Source of the DNA: Anaeromyces robustus
Taxonomy: Eukaryota; Neocallimastigomycota; Neocallimastigomycetes; Neocallimastigales; Neocallimastigaceae
Assembly: GCA_002104895.1 (NCBI GenBank)
Contig: MCFG01000092.1
Coordinates: 127,501-182,500 of the forward strand
DNA: 55,000 bases
Reading direction: 5' to 3'
Both the position numbers and the translations under genes were made by a program. A model generated the notes under the pieces. That model was given only the letters and a program-made list of their open reading frames with translations, searched no databases and was not told where the DNA came from. Each line of letters starts with the position of its first letter. Positions within the stretch are counted from its first letter, which is position 1. Below are positions 15,201 to 34,752 of the stretch, piece by piece.

Positions 15201-18200
15201 ATTTCAATTTTGATACTCTACAAAAATAAATATTATTATATTAAAATTTTTATATTATTTTTATTATTATTACTTAAATTTGAAGACAAAGCAATAATTT
15301 TAACATATATATATAAAAAAGTTAAATAATAAATGAATTCATTTTAAATACCTTTCTACTCTGAAATGGAATAATTCCAAAATCATAATTTGTCATCTTA
15401 AATTTTATTATTGGCTGTATAGAACCAATTAATTTATATTTATGATATTGTGTTTCCATAGTTTCCCAACATGAGCTAATTTGTATATCTGAACAGAAAT
15501 TACCCTAAATTTTTTACATAAAATAAAATATTAAAAGAATTATTTAAAAAAACATATACCTTTAATAATTATAATAATAATACTAATACTAATACTAATA
15601 ATAATTATAATAATAATAATAATAATTATAATAATAATAATAATAATAATTATAATAATAATTTTTATAATGTATGTATTTACAATTTCTACAGGAGATA
15701 TTAATAACTGAACATTTATTTTTTGATTTGGTTTCAAAATTATTGGATATATAGATGGTCTTTCTAATTTTTCAATAGGACTTGATTTATTTTCATTAGA
15801 TTTTCCTTCAATAAATAATTCGTCAAAATTCTTTATTGTAAGCTGTTCTTTTACTTTATATTTTTTAATTCTTTCATCCATATCATATTCATATTTATCT
15901 AAATTTCTATTCTTAAAATTTAAATCAATATTTTTCTCCCAATATAATATATTATCATTTGGATTATCTTCTTTAATGATGCATTCATAAGAATTATTAT
16001 CATTTTTATATCTTACAATATTAATATCTTCAATTATATAATCAATTGTACCATTATTTTTTATATAAAATGTTTTAATTATTTTATTTTCAAATGGAAG
16101 AAATCCAAAATCTATACTATTGCTTTCTATTATATAATGATTTTTTTCAATATTATAAGACATCTGAGGTTGAAAAATATTAATATTCATTCGACATATT
16201 CCAATATTTCCAAAAATAGGTAAACAATTAAATGATTTAGCTTCTGAATTACAAATAATTGATTGATATTGAGGTCCTAGTTTCCTATATAAATATTTAA
16301 TATGTATATCTGTAGGTTCATTTGGTTCCAATATTTTTAAATAATTATCCTTTAATGAAAATGGATATGATACATAAGATAATAAACAATATTTATCATG
16401 ATTTTCATTAACATATCTTATTGATTTTGTTACGACTTTATTATCAGGTATACATCCAAAATCGATATAATTATCAGAAACAGTAATATTTTTAGGTTTA
16501 TTATATCCCTTTAAAACATAAATTCTTGAAAATTCAGCATTTTGAATTCTCTTTAAATCATTAGGATCTATATTAATACCATCAGTTAATGAAATAAAAT
16601 ATTCAATAAAAAATCCTACATTTAATCTTCGAATATTTAGTAATGAATAAGTTATTTCAATATCAGCTGTTTGAAATGGTTTTAATACTAAAGTTTTAAT
16701 ATTCTGTGTAAATTGACTACATTTTTCTTTTGTTACTTTCATTTCTTCCAAAATTCTTTTACTGATATATGAATTCCTAGAAATGATTTTTTCTAACTTT
16801 GAATCAGTTTTCTTTATATATATATTACATCTTATATTATATGGTGATTTATTTCTTAACATGAAAGTTCTTGATAATTTTGAAATATTATGATATAAGG
16901 GATATAGTATTCCTGATATATTATTTCTTATACCTACACTAATAATATCATTAATTGTACATTCAAGTTTAATGGATTGCGGATCATGAAATTCTGATTC
17001 ATCAAATATTGTTAACACACCAAAAATAGTAAATTCTTTATCTACAATAAAATTATCTTCAATTAATTCTACATTAATTGTAACTGGAATATCAATCATT
17101 GTATTTGCTTCAATAATTCCTTCAACTGGACCTGATATAATAAATGGACTAGAAATAATTAAATAATATTTTTGTAGTAAATTAGTTTTATTAAATAAAT
17201 TAATATGTTTTATATTATTAGTTTTATAATATTCATTATAATTTAATGTAACTTTATCAGTTTTTATTTCAAAAATGTTTGAATGATTTTTAAAATAATT
17301 TAATTTATCTGTTATTTTAAGTTTATTTTTATCTATTAATTCATTTTTATTTAATATTAGGGTATTAAATTTTTCCTTATAAAATAATAAATAACGACTG
17401 AAGAACGACTGTTTTAATTTAAATAATTTATCATCATATGAAGAACCAAAAATAAAATAATTATTTAATTTTATAGAATTATTTTTATCAACTTTTAAAT
17501 TTAATGGGATTTTAAAAAATCCACCTAAATTACTATTAAATATAATACTAATAATAGCTGTTTCTTTGCCTTTAAACTTAATCTTGATTCCTTTATAATT
17601 TTTATCTTCGTAATCTTTATATTCTAGTAATTGCTTTTTAGTTTTAATACTTAAACTGAATGGATTATTTTGATTTGGCATGTATAATATACAGTTAGTT
17701 TGTTTCGAAGTTAAATTTATTAAAGGGACGTCAAGTGTTGTTACTTCATTAACCTTTACAGTAGGTAAATAAATTTCTTTATATACAGGAAATATTAATG
17801 CTGGTCCAGAAAATGCTGTAACATTTATAATTTTAACGTTTGTAAAAGGACAAGTAACATATATAGTCTCAGATCTTTCTCCAGAATAATATGATTTAAA
17901 TTTTATTTTAACTTTTTTTATTTCCAAAGGATTTAGTATAATATCATTGTTATCATTTATTATAATTTCATTAGTAGTAGCCTCTAATAGCACAGGAATA
18001 CGGTTATATTTATCGATATTTTCAATAATTAGTGTTTTAGTAATTTCACTACTATAAATATCAGTTGGCCCGAAATTTAAAACATTTTTATAAATTTTTA
18101 TTGATTCATCACAAAATCCACATATTTTTATTTTTAATAGTTCTCCAACACCTGTCATTACAAATATTGTATTTTCTAATTTTTTCCCTACATCCCTTTT

Positions 18201-20343
18201 CGTTGGTAAAAATTTACCTTTAAACATTTTTTTTTCATAAGGTTGTAATTCATCTGATAAAAAAGGAAATATAAATTTATTTGTTGAAGAATCATTTTCC
18301 AACAAAAGAGATATTGGTATATTTGTTGATGTTAAGTTCGTAACATGAAATAAAAAATCTCTGTTATATCCCTCAGGACAGTAGCCTATATTTATTTCAT
18401 TAGTTGATAATTTTACTGAAGGATAGTTAATAGCATGCAACGATATTCTTTCCATTGAATATCCATTTAATGAACGAACTTTTAAATATCCAAAAATTTC
18501 TGGTTTAATATTTGATATATAAGGTTGTGGTTTAAACCAAACTTTAATTAATAAATAATCATTTTTTGGTATAAGTCCAAATGATGGTTTAACTTCAAAG
18601 TACTCCGGTGGATATACTTGAATTCTAAAATAATTATCTTTTATTCTTGATGAATTATGTAAAAAAAGATTTCTGGTTAAAGGGTATTTATTTAATAATA
18701 AAATTGGGTATTTTAAATTAAACGATAGAGTTGAAGTATATGGTGATTCAACAATACTACTGAAAGGTATATCATTAATTTCATTTACATATTTTTTAAT
18801 GTTATTAATTGATGGAGGAATAGAAGTATCTATTATTGATATATCTAAGTTATATTAAAATGTTATATAATAAATAATATATATAATGAAATTAGAAAAA
18901 ATTATTTATTATTTACTTTTATAAATTATAATTAAAAAAAAAAAATAGTTTTCTACTTTTAATAAAATTTTTTCTTTCTATTAATTCATAATTTTCTTTT
19001 TCAGGATATGGAAATTTAATATTAGATTTTAATATCTTTATAACATTATCTTTTTGCATTTGCTTTCCTTTATTTTTATAGATATCAATTGTTTCTAAAC
19101 CTTCTATTTTTGTTTTCTCTAATAAATACTTCATTCTATAAAATATATATCCTTCATTCACTTGATTATAGGGTATTCTTAGTAAAATCTTATCTGGAAC
19201 AATAGGATACCATACTGACCAAAATTTATTTAATTTTTCAAACAAAATTTTATCCAATTTTTCATTAATATTTCTATCATCCAGTATTCTATTTGTATTA
19301 TCAATATCTTCACTCATACTTCCACCTATTATATTAGAATCTTCTCTATCATTTAAATCCCTTATATCATCATTGTCAATCTTATTTTGACTTTTATTAT
19401 TATTATTGATATTATTACTGTTAATTCTTTGTAAAAAATCTTTTTTCTTTGAAATGTTTTGATATATATCCAGTTCATATTTTTTTGATAATTCATTAAT
19501 CTTTTTTCTAAATCGATGTTCAATTCTTAATCTTCCCCTGTTTGTTCTTGGATAATAATTATTTATAATATTCAATGCTTCAATCTGTAAATATTTATTT
19601 GATGAAGTATTTAATATTAATTCAAGTAATAGATCAAAATATTGCATAAAATTATCATTTAAACATGGGGGTGTATTAATAAATACACCTATAGATCTTA
19701 AAGAATATACCATCAATTTTATATTCATTTCATTTCTAGAAACTAATTGTTGATTAGAAAAATAATCTAAATCATTTAAAATTTCTTGATCTAAATTATT
19801 GGGGTATATAGATTTAAATTGAAATAATAATTTTTTAAATATTCTTTCAATTAATTTCTCTGAATTATTTAAATCATTTATTATTGGAAGAAATTTCCCT
19901 ATTATAATAGATGCATAGCATCTATTTATCATTACCTTTAAAATTATAATTAATTTAATAAAATAGTACAATAAAAAAAATTATTTTTATTAAGAATAAA
20001 TAAAATTAAATATATAATATATAATAATATTATATATATATATATTATATTATAATAATCCTGTCGTTTTTAAATATTATATACCTCATCTGATACTATT
20101 ATATTTTCTATTATATTGATTAATTTTATTACATATTTACTATTTGAATTTAAATATTTTTCAAAGTATGGTATATATAATAAATTTTTCAAGATATAAA
20201 ACCTAATAAATGATTCTTTATTTAACAGATTATCTACTATATTTTTCCATATATCATCATATAAAAAGGAATATAATACATTCTTAATATAAATAAATTT
20301 AAAAATAAATAATAAAATGTTAATAATAGTAATAAATAATAAC

Positions 20344-20413
<70 letters not shown>

Positions 20414-20492
20414 GTTTCCTTACATAATCATCAAGAAGAAATTTTATATCTTTTCTAATTCTTTGAATTATTTGATATTTTGTTGGTATCAT
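7031..20492 (-). CDS. Giant HYDIN-like ASH/MSP-domain flagellar protein, 3,977 aa
   Basis: Thirteen exons on the minus strand: 20492-20424, 20282-20085, 19935-18957, 18844-15684, 15504-15352, 15217-12773, 12640-11187, 11057-9676, 9573-9325, 9190-9123, 9017-7479, 7365-7267 and 7168-7031. The sum is 11,934 nt, in frame throughout. Residues 1 to about 415 are helical and ARM/HEAT-like (leucine-rich helices around FIRFYILKNLLYIPYF and YLQIEALNIINNY). From about 420 to 3,380 the protein is a long series of Ig-like ASH/MSP beta domains, with the recurring pattern 'LDFG..x..K.F.I.N.G......I.......F...P..G.I..G....I.V.F.P'; for example ITPQSGFVHIGESIPISIKF. The tail (about 3,386-3,977) is low-complexity, Asn/Asp/Glu-rich, with a short helical end. 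Such proteins (HYDIN, CFAP47, CFAP65, CFAP74, DLEC1) sit in the central pair or other axonemal parts. This fits the multiflagellate zoospore. I cannot tell which member is the ortholog: no calponin-homology or adenylate-kinase-like domain was seen, and the helical N-terminus is not one I know from HYDIN or CFAP47. Confidence 0.85.
8284..8340 (-). repeat. In-frame poly-Asn codon tract
   Basis: An ATT/ATC tract within exon 11 of the giant flagellar gene encodes an Asn run with single Asp and Lys breaks. Unlike most trinucleotide tracts here, it is translated. Confidence 0.8.
15569..15663. repeat. (AAT)n/TAAT tract in intron
   Basis: Imperfect AAT units in the intron between exons 4 and 5 of the giant flagellar gene. 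It lies close to the exon-4 donor and gives a false Ile run if read through. Confidence 0.85.
20337..20412. repeat. (AAT)n tract in intron 1 of the flagellar giant
   Basis: About 24 near-perfect AAT units between exons 1 and 2. Read on the minus strand they give a false leucine run. The true exon 1 ends at the GTAAGG donor at 20423. Confidence 0.85.
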
Positions 20493-21203
20493 TTTTCAAA
20501 AATAAAAAATTTAAAATAATAAAAAAATAATAAATAATAAACAACAAATAAAAAGGTATAAGATATATTATAAATTATTATAATAATATATTTGTTCTAT
20601 TTTTTTATAAATATTAAAATATGGTATATAAAAATATCATTAAGAATAATTTATAATAATTTCTATTCTGTAAAACGATACATCCATTTAAATTAAAGAT
20701 TAATATTTATTCTGCTGCGTAAAAAAGGCAGTTATATTACAAAACTTTAAATTATTTTCTTCCTAAATTATTAAATATATAACTTTAATATATAATTTGT
20801 AAAAAATTGTGAGTTATTATTGATAAAAAGAATATTTTTGATTTATTATTATATTTTATATTATTCACATTATTAAATGTAATTTAAAATAATAATAATT
20901 CGGAGTTTCAAGATTTATTGTCAAAAATAATTATATAAATCTTTAAATACAAATTATAAAAAATTTATTCAAAACCATGGTAATAATAAAGGTAATACAA
21001 AAAAAAAAAAATTTAATAATTTATTAAGTTTTATTATATAATTATAAGTTGTAAATACAATACATTTTTATATACATAAAATATATTATACTAATTTATT
21101 ATATTTTTTTTATTATCTCCAATCATAATTCTAAAAGAAATATTTAATTACACTAGATAAAATATTTTTTATTATCATAAAAATAAAATTGTAGTTTATC
21201 ACA
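20493..21203. promoter_or_regulatory. Divergent promoter region
   Basis: A 711-bp AT-rich interval separates the divergent starts of the flagellar giant (minus) and the exosome gene (plus). No open reading frame or structured RNA is seen. Both promoters must lie here; no specific site could be recognised. Confidence 0.6.
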
Positions 21204-22742
21204 ATGAGTGCAACTACTGTAACACCAGGAAAAAAATTAGGAAGTATACAAGAATATGAAGTTGGTCCGGGAACATATATGAGAAATAATTATATCTATT
21301 CATCAACTGTAGGAGATATATATATCATCAAAGATGTTAACAAAAAAGTATTATTTAAAAAAATATACATTTTTATAGAAAAATCAATATAATCAAAAAC
21401 ATAAAAATAAAATAGAAATAAAATAGAAATAAAATAGAATGAAATGAAATAATAATAAAACAATGTAGAATATAATAAAATGATTAAATAAAATGTTATA
21501 AAAATTAAATTTAAAAGAAAATATATATATATAAAGTTCTATACAATTAACATAGAAATTTCATTTATTAATTTTTAAAATTATGATTTCATTTTTAAAA
21601 TATGAATCAAATTTTTTTAGCTTCCATGTATTTCTGTTGTAAAAGATAAAGAACAATCAGCAATACCTGAAGTTGATAGCATGTAAGTTAAATATTAATT
21701 TTTTGAAATTTAAATCAAAAAAACGAATGATTTGAAATTATTATTAAATTTCTATTTTTAATTTTATGTGTTATTAAATATATTATTCATTATAAAAAAA
21801 ATGAAAAAAATATATTAAAAATATAAAAAAATAAAATAAAATAAATAAATAATGTTTATAATTTATTAAAAATCTTATAAAGAGTAACTGGAAAAATTAT
21901 TCGTGTTAATCCAAAAATGGCAACATTAGCTATTATGGTAGTAGGTAATAAGCCATGCAAAGATGATTTCCAAGGAATTATTAGGTAATTTATAAAATAT
22001 AATTTTTTTTATAATATATAATATGTATATTTAAAAAGTAATATTATTAAATAAAAAAATATATTGATAATAAATATAAAAATTTTATGAAATTAGAGTT
22101 CAAGATGTTCGTTCAACTGAAAAAGATAAAGTTCAAATTTATCGTTCATTCCGTCCAGGTGATATTGTAAGAGCTAGAGTTATTTCACTTGGTGACAGAC
22201 ATTCATATTATTTAACTACCGCTGAAAATGAACTTGGAGTAATTTTTGCTCAATCTATCTCAGGTATGTATTTTATTAATAATAATTTATTCAGAAATAA
22301 TAATAAAATAATTATTTGTAATATAATATTACATATATCATTTATTTTATTATCTTCTAATATCTTATATTCTATTTTATTGATTTATTTTATTATATAT
22401 TTATTTAATATTTTTTTATTTATTTATTTATTTAAAAATTTTATAGGAGAAACTATGGTAATTTAAAATTACTTTTATTAAATTTTAAAATTGAATAATA
22501 TTAATATTAAAAAATAATACTTATTGTTTAACATGTATAATTTTAAAAAGATACCAATTTCATGGCAGCAGATGATATGCCCAAAAACAAAAGTAAACAT
22601 ATATTAAAAATATTTAAATTATTCTTTTTTTATAATATATATTAAATAATTTTTTTAAAAATCATTAAAAATTAATAACATTTAAACTTTATTATATATA
22701 AAAAAGGTTATGGAATATAGAAAATGTGCTAAACCAAATTAA
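21204..22742 (+). CDS. CSL4: Exosome complex subunit CSL4 (EXOSC1)
   Basis: Seven exons (21204-21347, 21621-21682, 21883-21984, 22097-22263, 22447-22457, 22551-22592, 22707-22742) give 187 aa; human EXOSC1 is 195 aa. CSL4 is a cap subunit of the RNA exosome. Its S1 domain helps thread RNA to the ring and nuclease in nucleus and cytoplasm. The N-terminal domain shows [20 protein letters not shown] followed by [10 protein letters not shown], the family start. The S1 region has [20 protein letters not shown], and the conserved segment [20 protein letters not shown] then [20 protein letters not shown] is nearly as in animals. The C-terminus is [18 protein letters not shown]. The fifth exon is only 11 nt (codons for E-T-M plus part of a Gly); without it the frame breaks and the conserved SG.xM.PISW join is lost. 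Confidence 0.96.
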
Positions 22743-23214
22743 CTAAATATAAAAATTCGTATTACAAAATATCTTCAATATCATAATATAAATATTAGCA
22801 GTATGTAGTGTCAATAAAAAAAATTTATTAATAATATTATTAATTATCAAATGACAAATCATTATAATTATTTATTCTCTTATTTATGAATATAAGAAAT
22901 ATATTTTTTAATTTATTGATTAAAAAGGTCAATCACCTTTCATTTATTCTCCCAAAGTTTATATAATTTATATAAAATTATTAAAAATAATAAAAAAAAA
23001 TCGTTAATGTCTTCCAAATAATAATAATAATTTTTTTATTTAAAATAAAAGTAAATAAATTAAATATTTGTTAAAAAATCATAAACATAATTAAATAAAT
23101 TTCAAAATAATTTTTCATAAAAAATTATTTTTTAAATAAATAATATTATTTGCTATTTTTATTATATTTAATTTATTATATTAATATTATATCTTTTAAT
23201 CTTTCGTTTATTTA

Positions 23215-23252
<38 letters not shown>

Positions 23253-23351
23253 TTGCCTTTTTGTGTTTTTAATTATTTTTTTATTTCAATTTTATTTTAT
23301 TATATTTTATCTTTAATATAATTTATATATAAAAAATCATAGAAAAAACAA
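22743..23351. promoter_or_regulatory. Intergenic region and T-run promoter
   Basis: AT-rich, no gene. A T-run of about 30 nt (23219-23251), roughly 100 bp before the next start codon, resembles the poly(dT) promoter elements seen before other genes of this window. Confidence 0.5.
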
Positions 23352-23694
23352 ATGGTTTCAAAAAAAAAAAGTAATAAGATAGATACAAGAGTATTAAATG
23401 CGCTTGAAAATAAAGAAAATTCTAATGAAAATAAAATTATAAAAAGAAAAATTAGTTCAAGAAGAACTTCTAGAGTTCCAATAATTAATAATAAAAAATA
23501 TTTTAAAGAAAAAAAAGTTGAAATAGATAATAAAAATTGGTCATGGGCACACTCAATAATGTTACTAACTGTGTCTTTATGTAATAATAATATTATGATT
23601 AATAATATTCATTTCGAAAATTAGTTTTCTTTTTTTTTTTTTTTAATATATAATTAAAGTTTAAATTATTTATAATGGTATATAATTTGGATCA

Positions 23695-23734
<40 letters not shown>

Positions 23735-25739
23735 AGTTGGATGTATTCTAATTTACAATACAATAATAACAGAAATTTTTTCCCATTCAGTAACTTCAAG
23801 AGAAAAAAGGGATATAATAAATAAAAGACTAAAAAAAATAAGAGTAAAAAGATCACCTATTGGTAATATGATAAAAAAAATAAATTATATTAATTAATTG
23901 AAAATTTAATAATTTCAATATTTAAAAAATACTATAATAGATTATTCATATCATTGTGACGAAGAAAAATGTCTTTTACCAAAATGTAAATGTTTTGACT
24001 CCAATAATCCAGGTTCATTAGAAACTAAAGAAATACCTCAATTTGTATTATTATCATTTGATGGTCCTTTGACAGAAAAATTAATAAAGCATCAAGAAAG
24101 AGTATTTATAATTATTAATTTATAAATTAATTTATATAAGTAATCTATATTAATATTATTTTTTAATTAAAAAAAAATATTAAAATGAATAATATTAAAT
24201 TGAAAAATATATGAAGGTTATTAATGGAGTACAATCAGCTAATGGCTGTCCAGCAGCAGTTACATACTTTGCTTCAGATAAAAATACTGATTTTTACACA
24301 TTAGAAAAAGTTTATGTTAATGGTGACGAAATAGCATATAACCTAAACGCAACTGAAAGTAACATTGTTACACCAAAAATGGCTAATTCATTAAAAAATT
24401 TAGTTGAAAGTTTTACAAATATTGAACAAAAAGAAATTAATGGATTTAGATTTATAGGAAAGGAAAAATTAAAAATAAATATTTATCATGATATATGTGA
24501 TTTAGAATATTTATATGATTCTTCATATTCGACATCTCCACTTAATAATTACTGGCCATTTAGTTAATACCTTTATATATATAATAATTATAATAATTAT
24601 TTAAATTGATGATAATGAAAAAAAAAGCTTACATAATATACTTTAATTTAAATATATATTCATATAATTAGCTTTAGATTATGGTATTCCAACAGAATTG
24701 AATCAAAAAAAAACTGTAGCTGGTGTATATCCAGGACTATGGGAAATTCCAATGTAATTATAAATGAATGTATAAAATAGCTATTTATAAAAATTGTCTT
24801 TATAAAACTTAACATTTTTATTGTCATTATTTTTAAAATATAATTTTATTATAATTCAAGATATGAGTTATTAAATATTGATAATTCAACATTTAGTGGT
24901 AATTTATATATATAAATCATAAATCAAATTTATATAATATTATTTAATAATTAATATTATTATTATCTATATAATTATTATAAATTATATAAACTATTAT
25001 AATTATTTATTTCTAGTATGGGAACCAAATGTAGATAGTAATGATAGTCTTTTAAAAATTTTAGAAAATAATTTCTTAAATAACCATTATTATAGTAACA
25101 GAGCACCATTCACTTTAACTCTAACTGAAGAATGGTTAGAGCAAAATAAAATTGAAACTATTAATAACTTTTTAAATTGGATTGTTAATAATTCAGATAA
25201 TGACGTGTACTTTATTACATATTCACAATTAATTAAATGGATGAAAAAGCCTATTGGATTAAGTTTAATTAACAAAAGCAATATATTTTATTGTCAACAT
25301 GACAGAAAGATGAGTTGTAGTAGTCCTAATCATTGCATTTATAAATCAACAGTAAATATATTATATATTCATAAAAGTTATTATATATATTATATATAGA
25401 GATAAAAAATAATTATTATTTTTAAAAATCTATGTTTATATATAATAATTAACAAATATAATTATTTATTAATATAATTATAATATAAAGTCATTCAATA
25501 CTTGCAAAGAATGTCCTATTCAAAATCCTTACTTAGAAACGAATTTAGATAACATACCAGAATCATCACCTGAATGTGATAAAATAGTTCCAGAAGATGG
25601 TTGTGGTAATGGTATTTGGGAATGTGGTTGTAAATGCCTTAACTCAGATAATAATTTGGATGGATATTGTCTTGATGAATATGGAAAATGTACTATTGCA
25701 AAAGTCTTTAAAGAAAATATAGGATATATTTGTGAATAA
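23352..25739 (+). CDS. Membrane-anchored chitin deacetylase-like protein lacking catalytic residues
   Basis: Eight exons (23352-23580, 23737-23862, 23941-24101, 24217-24562, 24672-24753, 24861-24898, 25017-25351, 25491-25739) give 521 aa. A basic cytoplasmic tail (1-60) leads to one membrane segment around 64-90 (HSIMLLTVSL..CILIYNTIITEIF), so type II topology is likely. Residues about 124-500 follow the animal chitin-deacetylase-like family: the Cys-rich lead (C..EKCLLPKCKC), NGCPAAVTYFASDKNTDFYT, YLYDSS, WPFTLDYG, YPGLWEIPMYEL and NRAPFTLTLTEEWLE. Family members normally remove acetyl groups from chitin using a metal held by Asp-His-His. Here the TFDD motif is SFDG (157-160), the HS.xH metal motif is replaced by EIAYNLNATES (210-220), and FRAPY is FRFIG. 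It is therefore probably not a deacetylase but a binding or structural relative. The C-terminal 80 residues are Cys-rich (CGNGIWECGCKC). Confidence 0.88.
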
Positions 25740-26138
25740 TTATTTCTTATTATTTAAAAAAATATGATATTTTTATCTATAAAATTATAAAATTAAAAAT
25801 GTAAAAAAAAATTAATTTAATTTATTTATTAAAAATGGAAAAAAGAAAAAAAATTAAACAAAATTTTAATTAATAATAAATTTTTTTTGAACATCAATAT
25901 TAAAATTTAATAAAAGTTTTAATGTGGTACAAAATTTTCATTTATAATAAAAAAATATTACTATTATTATTATATAATAATTTAATTGATATTATATATT
26001 AGTTTTATTATTTATTTATTATACTATTCTATTTAATTCTTAATAAATTTTTTTCTATTTTTCCTTTATTTTTCTTTTTTTTTTTTTTTTTTTGAAATGA
26101 TAAAAAGAAAAAATATATTATAATATTATTATATTATT

Positions 26139-32694
<6,556 letters not shown>

Positions 32695-33545
32695 TTTTAT
32701 TCTAAAATTCATAAAATAAACGGAATGTGTAAAAATTTTAATACTAATAGCTAAATATAAAAATAAAAATAAAATAAAATAAAATAAAATAAAATAAAAC
32801 GTAATAAATATAAAATAAAAAAATAAAAATAAAAAGTAAAAAAATATAAAGATAAAATAAAATAAAAAATATAAAAAAAAATATAAAAAGATAAAAATAA
32901 AAAAAAAAAAAAATCAAAGTAAAAAATATAAAAATAAAATAAAATAAAATAATCAAACCAAAATAAAATAAAAAAAAAAAAAAATTCATTAAATTCGTTT
33001 TATAAAAATAATAATTTATATAACTATAAAATATAGTTATATATAATATTAATAATTAGCAAATAAAACTGTTATATTTAATTGTACTAGCATAAATTGC
33101 AATAAAAATTTTTTTATATTTTACTAATACATTATATACTACTTAATTATAATAAAACTTTTTTGGGGGTTGTAGTGTACTTAAATTTATACATATATTA
33201 TGATATAAAACAAATTAAATTTTATATTAATTTGATATTTCTGAATTTTTGAACTTCTTCAAATATTAAAAAATTGTGTTTATAGATAACATAATTGTAA
33301 AAACTTTAATTTAGTAAAATTTTTATTATTATTTATTTTAAATAAAGTTATTATTATAATATATTAATTTTGGTAAAATTAAATAATAAAAATGTTTAAA
33401 AAACAATCCAATAATCTTATTTTATATGATTATAAAAAAAGAAATATTTTAAAATATTTTTTTTAAAAAAAAGAAAGATAGAAAAAAAATAAAAATAAAA
33501 AATCAATATATTTATATAATAATTAATTTCATAATATAAAATAAA
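32695..33545. other. Intergenic region, A-rich on the plus strand
   Basis: 32757-32987 is an AAATA/AAATAA run with almost no C or G. The rest is AT-rich with no coding exon. The promoter of the TMEM138-like gene must lie near 33400-33545. Confidence 0.7.
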
Positions 33546-34752
33546 ATGTGGAGAGAAAGATTAAATAGGCCTTTATATGATAATGGAAGGCCATACACAA
33601 CGAATCGATTTAGAAGAGAAAGAAGTAATTTTTATACGGCGCCAAAAAAAAGAAAAAGTGTTTCCTCTTTATCAAAAGAATTTTTAAATAAAAATTTAAC
33701 TTATCCATCTCTTACTGCGCTTGAAGTTGAACAAGAATGGGAAAAGGAAGGACCAGCACCACCTATTTCAATATCAAGAAAATTATCAACTTTTAAAATT
33801 ACTTTAATTATACAAACTTTGTTATTAGTTCTTGATGTTTTATTTACTCTTATTGTTGACTTTATTAGAGATATATATATAATAGTAATTATTCTTTATT
33901 TGTAAGTTATCTTCGATAAGATATATAATAGCAATTTTTAAAAATATCATAAATTCATTGATCTTCTATTTTTTTTTGTTTGTTTGTTTGTTTGTTTGTT
34001 TGTTTCAAATATATATATAAATGAACAAATAATTAATATAAACTTTATATATGATATTAACAAAAATACTATATTTATCAATATTATGTTTTTTTATTAT
34101 TTTTATAGCTGTCAATTTTTCTGTATATTATGGAATGTTATGATGTTTACAATTACTTTAGTTTCAACAAATGCTTTTAAAGCAGGATATTATAATCTTT
34201 TAATTAATGATTTTGGATATGTATTTTTTATTACATTAATTTACTTTATTGTTTTCGGAATATCAAGAGGTTATTCAATTGTAAGTTTTATATATATAAA
34301 AGTAATTAATATAATAATAATATTTAATATACTTCATATTCATTTATTTAATAATACATATATAAACTATACGTTTATAATAGTCAGCCTTAAAAGATTG
34401 TGAAGAATCTTGTGATCCATACAATTTTGCATATGGTTTTATTGATATAATATTTAGAATAGGTAAATATAAATGAATGAAAATATAATATTCATTTATT
34501 ATTTTAATTATGCAATATATCTTTATCTAAAATTATTTTTTTTATTATGTTAATTTTTTTTTCAATGTAATAATAAAAAAAATAGTCAATATTATATATA
34601 TATTTACATATAAACATGTAATATTTCAAGTATGTCAACCCCAATACTTTGAATATATATGGGTTAATAAAAATTCTGTTATATCCAATGTATCTGAACA
34701 TATTTCTCAAGATTATATCCCTAACCATAAAAATAATCAAGAAAACCTTTAA
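33546..34752 (+). CDS. TMEM138: TMEM138-like ciliary transition-zone membrane protein
   Basis: Four exons (33546-33901, 34109-34280, 34384-34462, 34586-34752) give 257 aa. The first ~80 residues are a basic, cytosolic extension absent from the animal protein (162 aa). Four hydrophobic segments follow: about 83-106, 109-140, 155-175 and near 195-215. The order and spacing match TMEM138: LIIQTLLLVLDVLFTL, then ILYFCQFFCILWNVMMF, then the hallmark NAFKAGYYNLLINDFG (human NTFVFQAGLVNLLFHKFKG), a third helix ending FGISRG, and IIYIFTYKHVIFQVCQPQYF (human [21 protein letters not shown]). In animals it works at the ciliary transition zone and is a Joubert-syndrome gene. Here it would serve the zoospore flagellum. 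The start is the first ATG of a long open exon. Identification rests on remembered family sequence, not on an alignment run. Confidence 0.82.
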
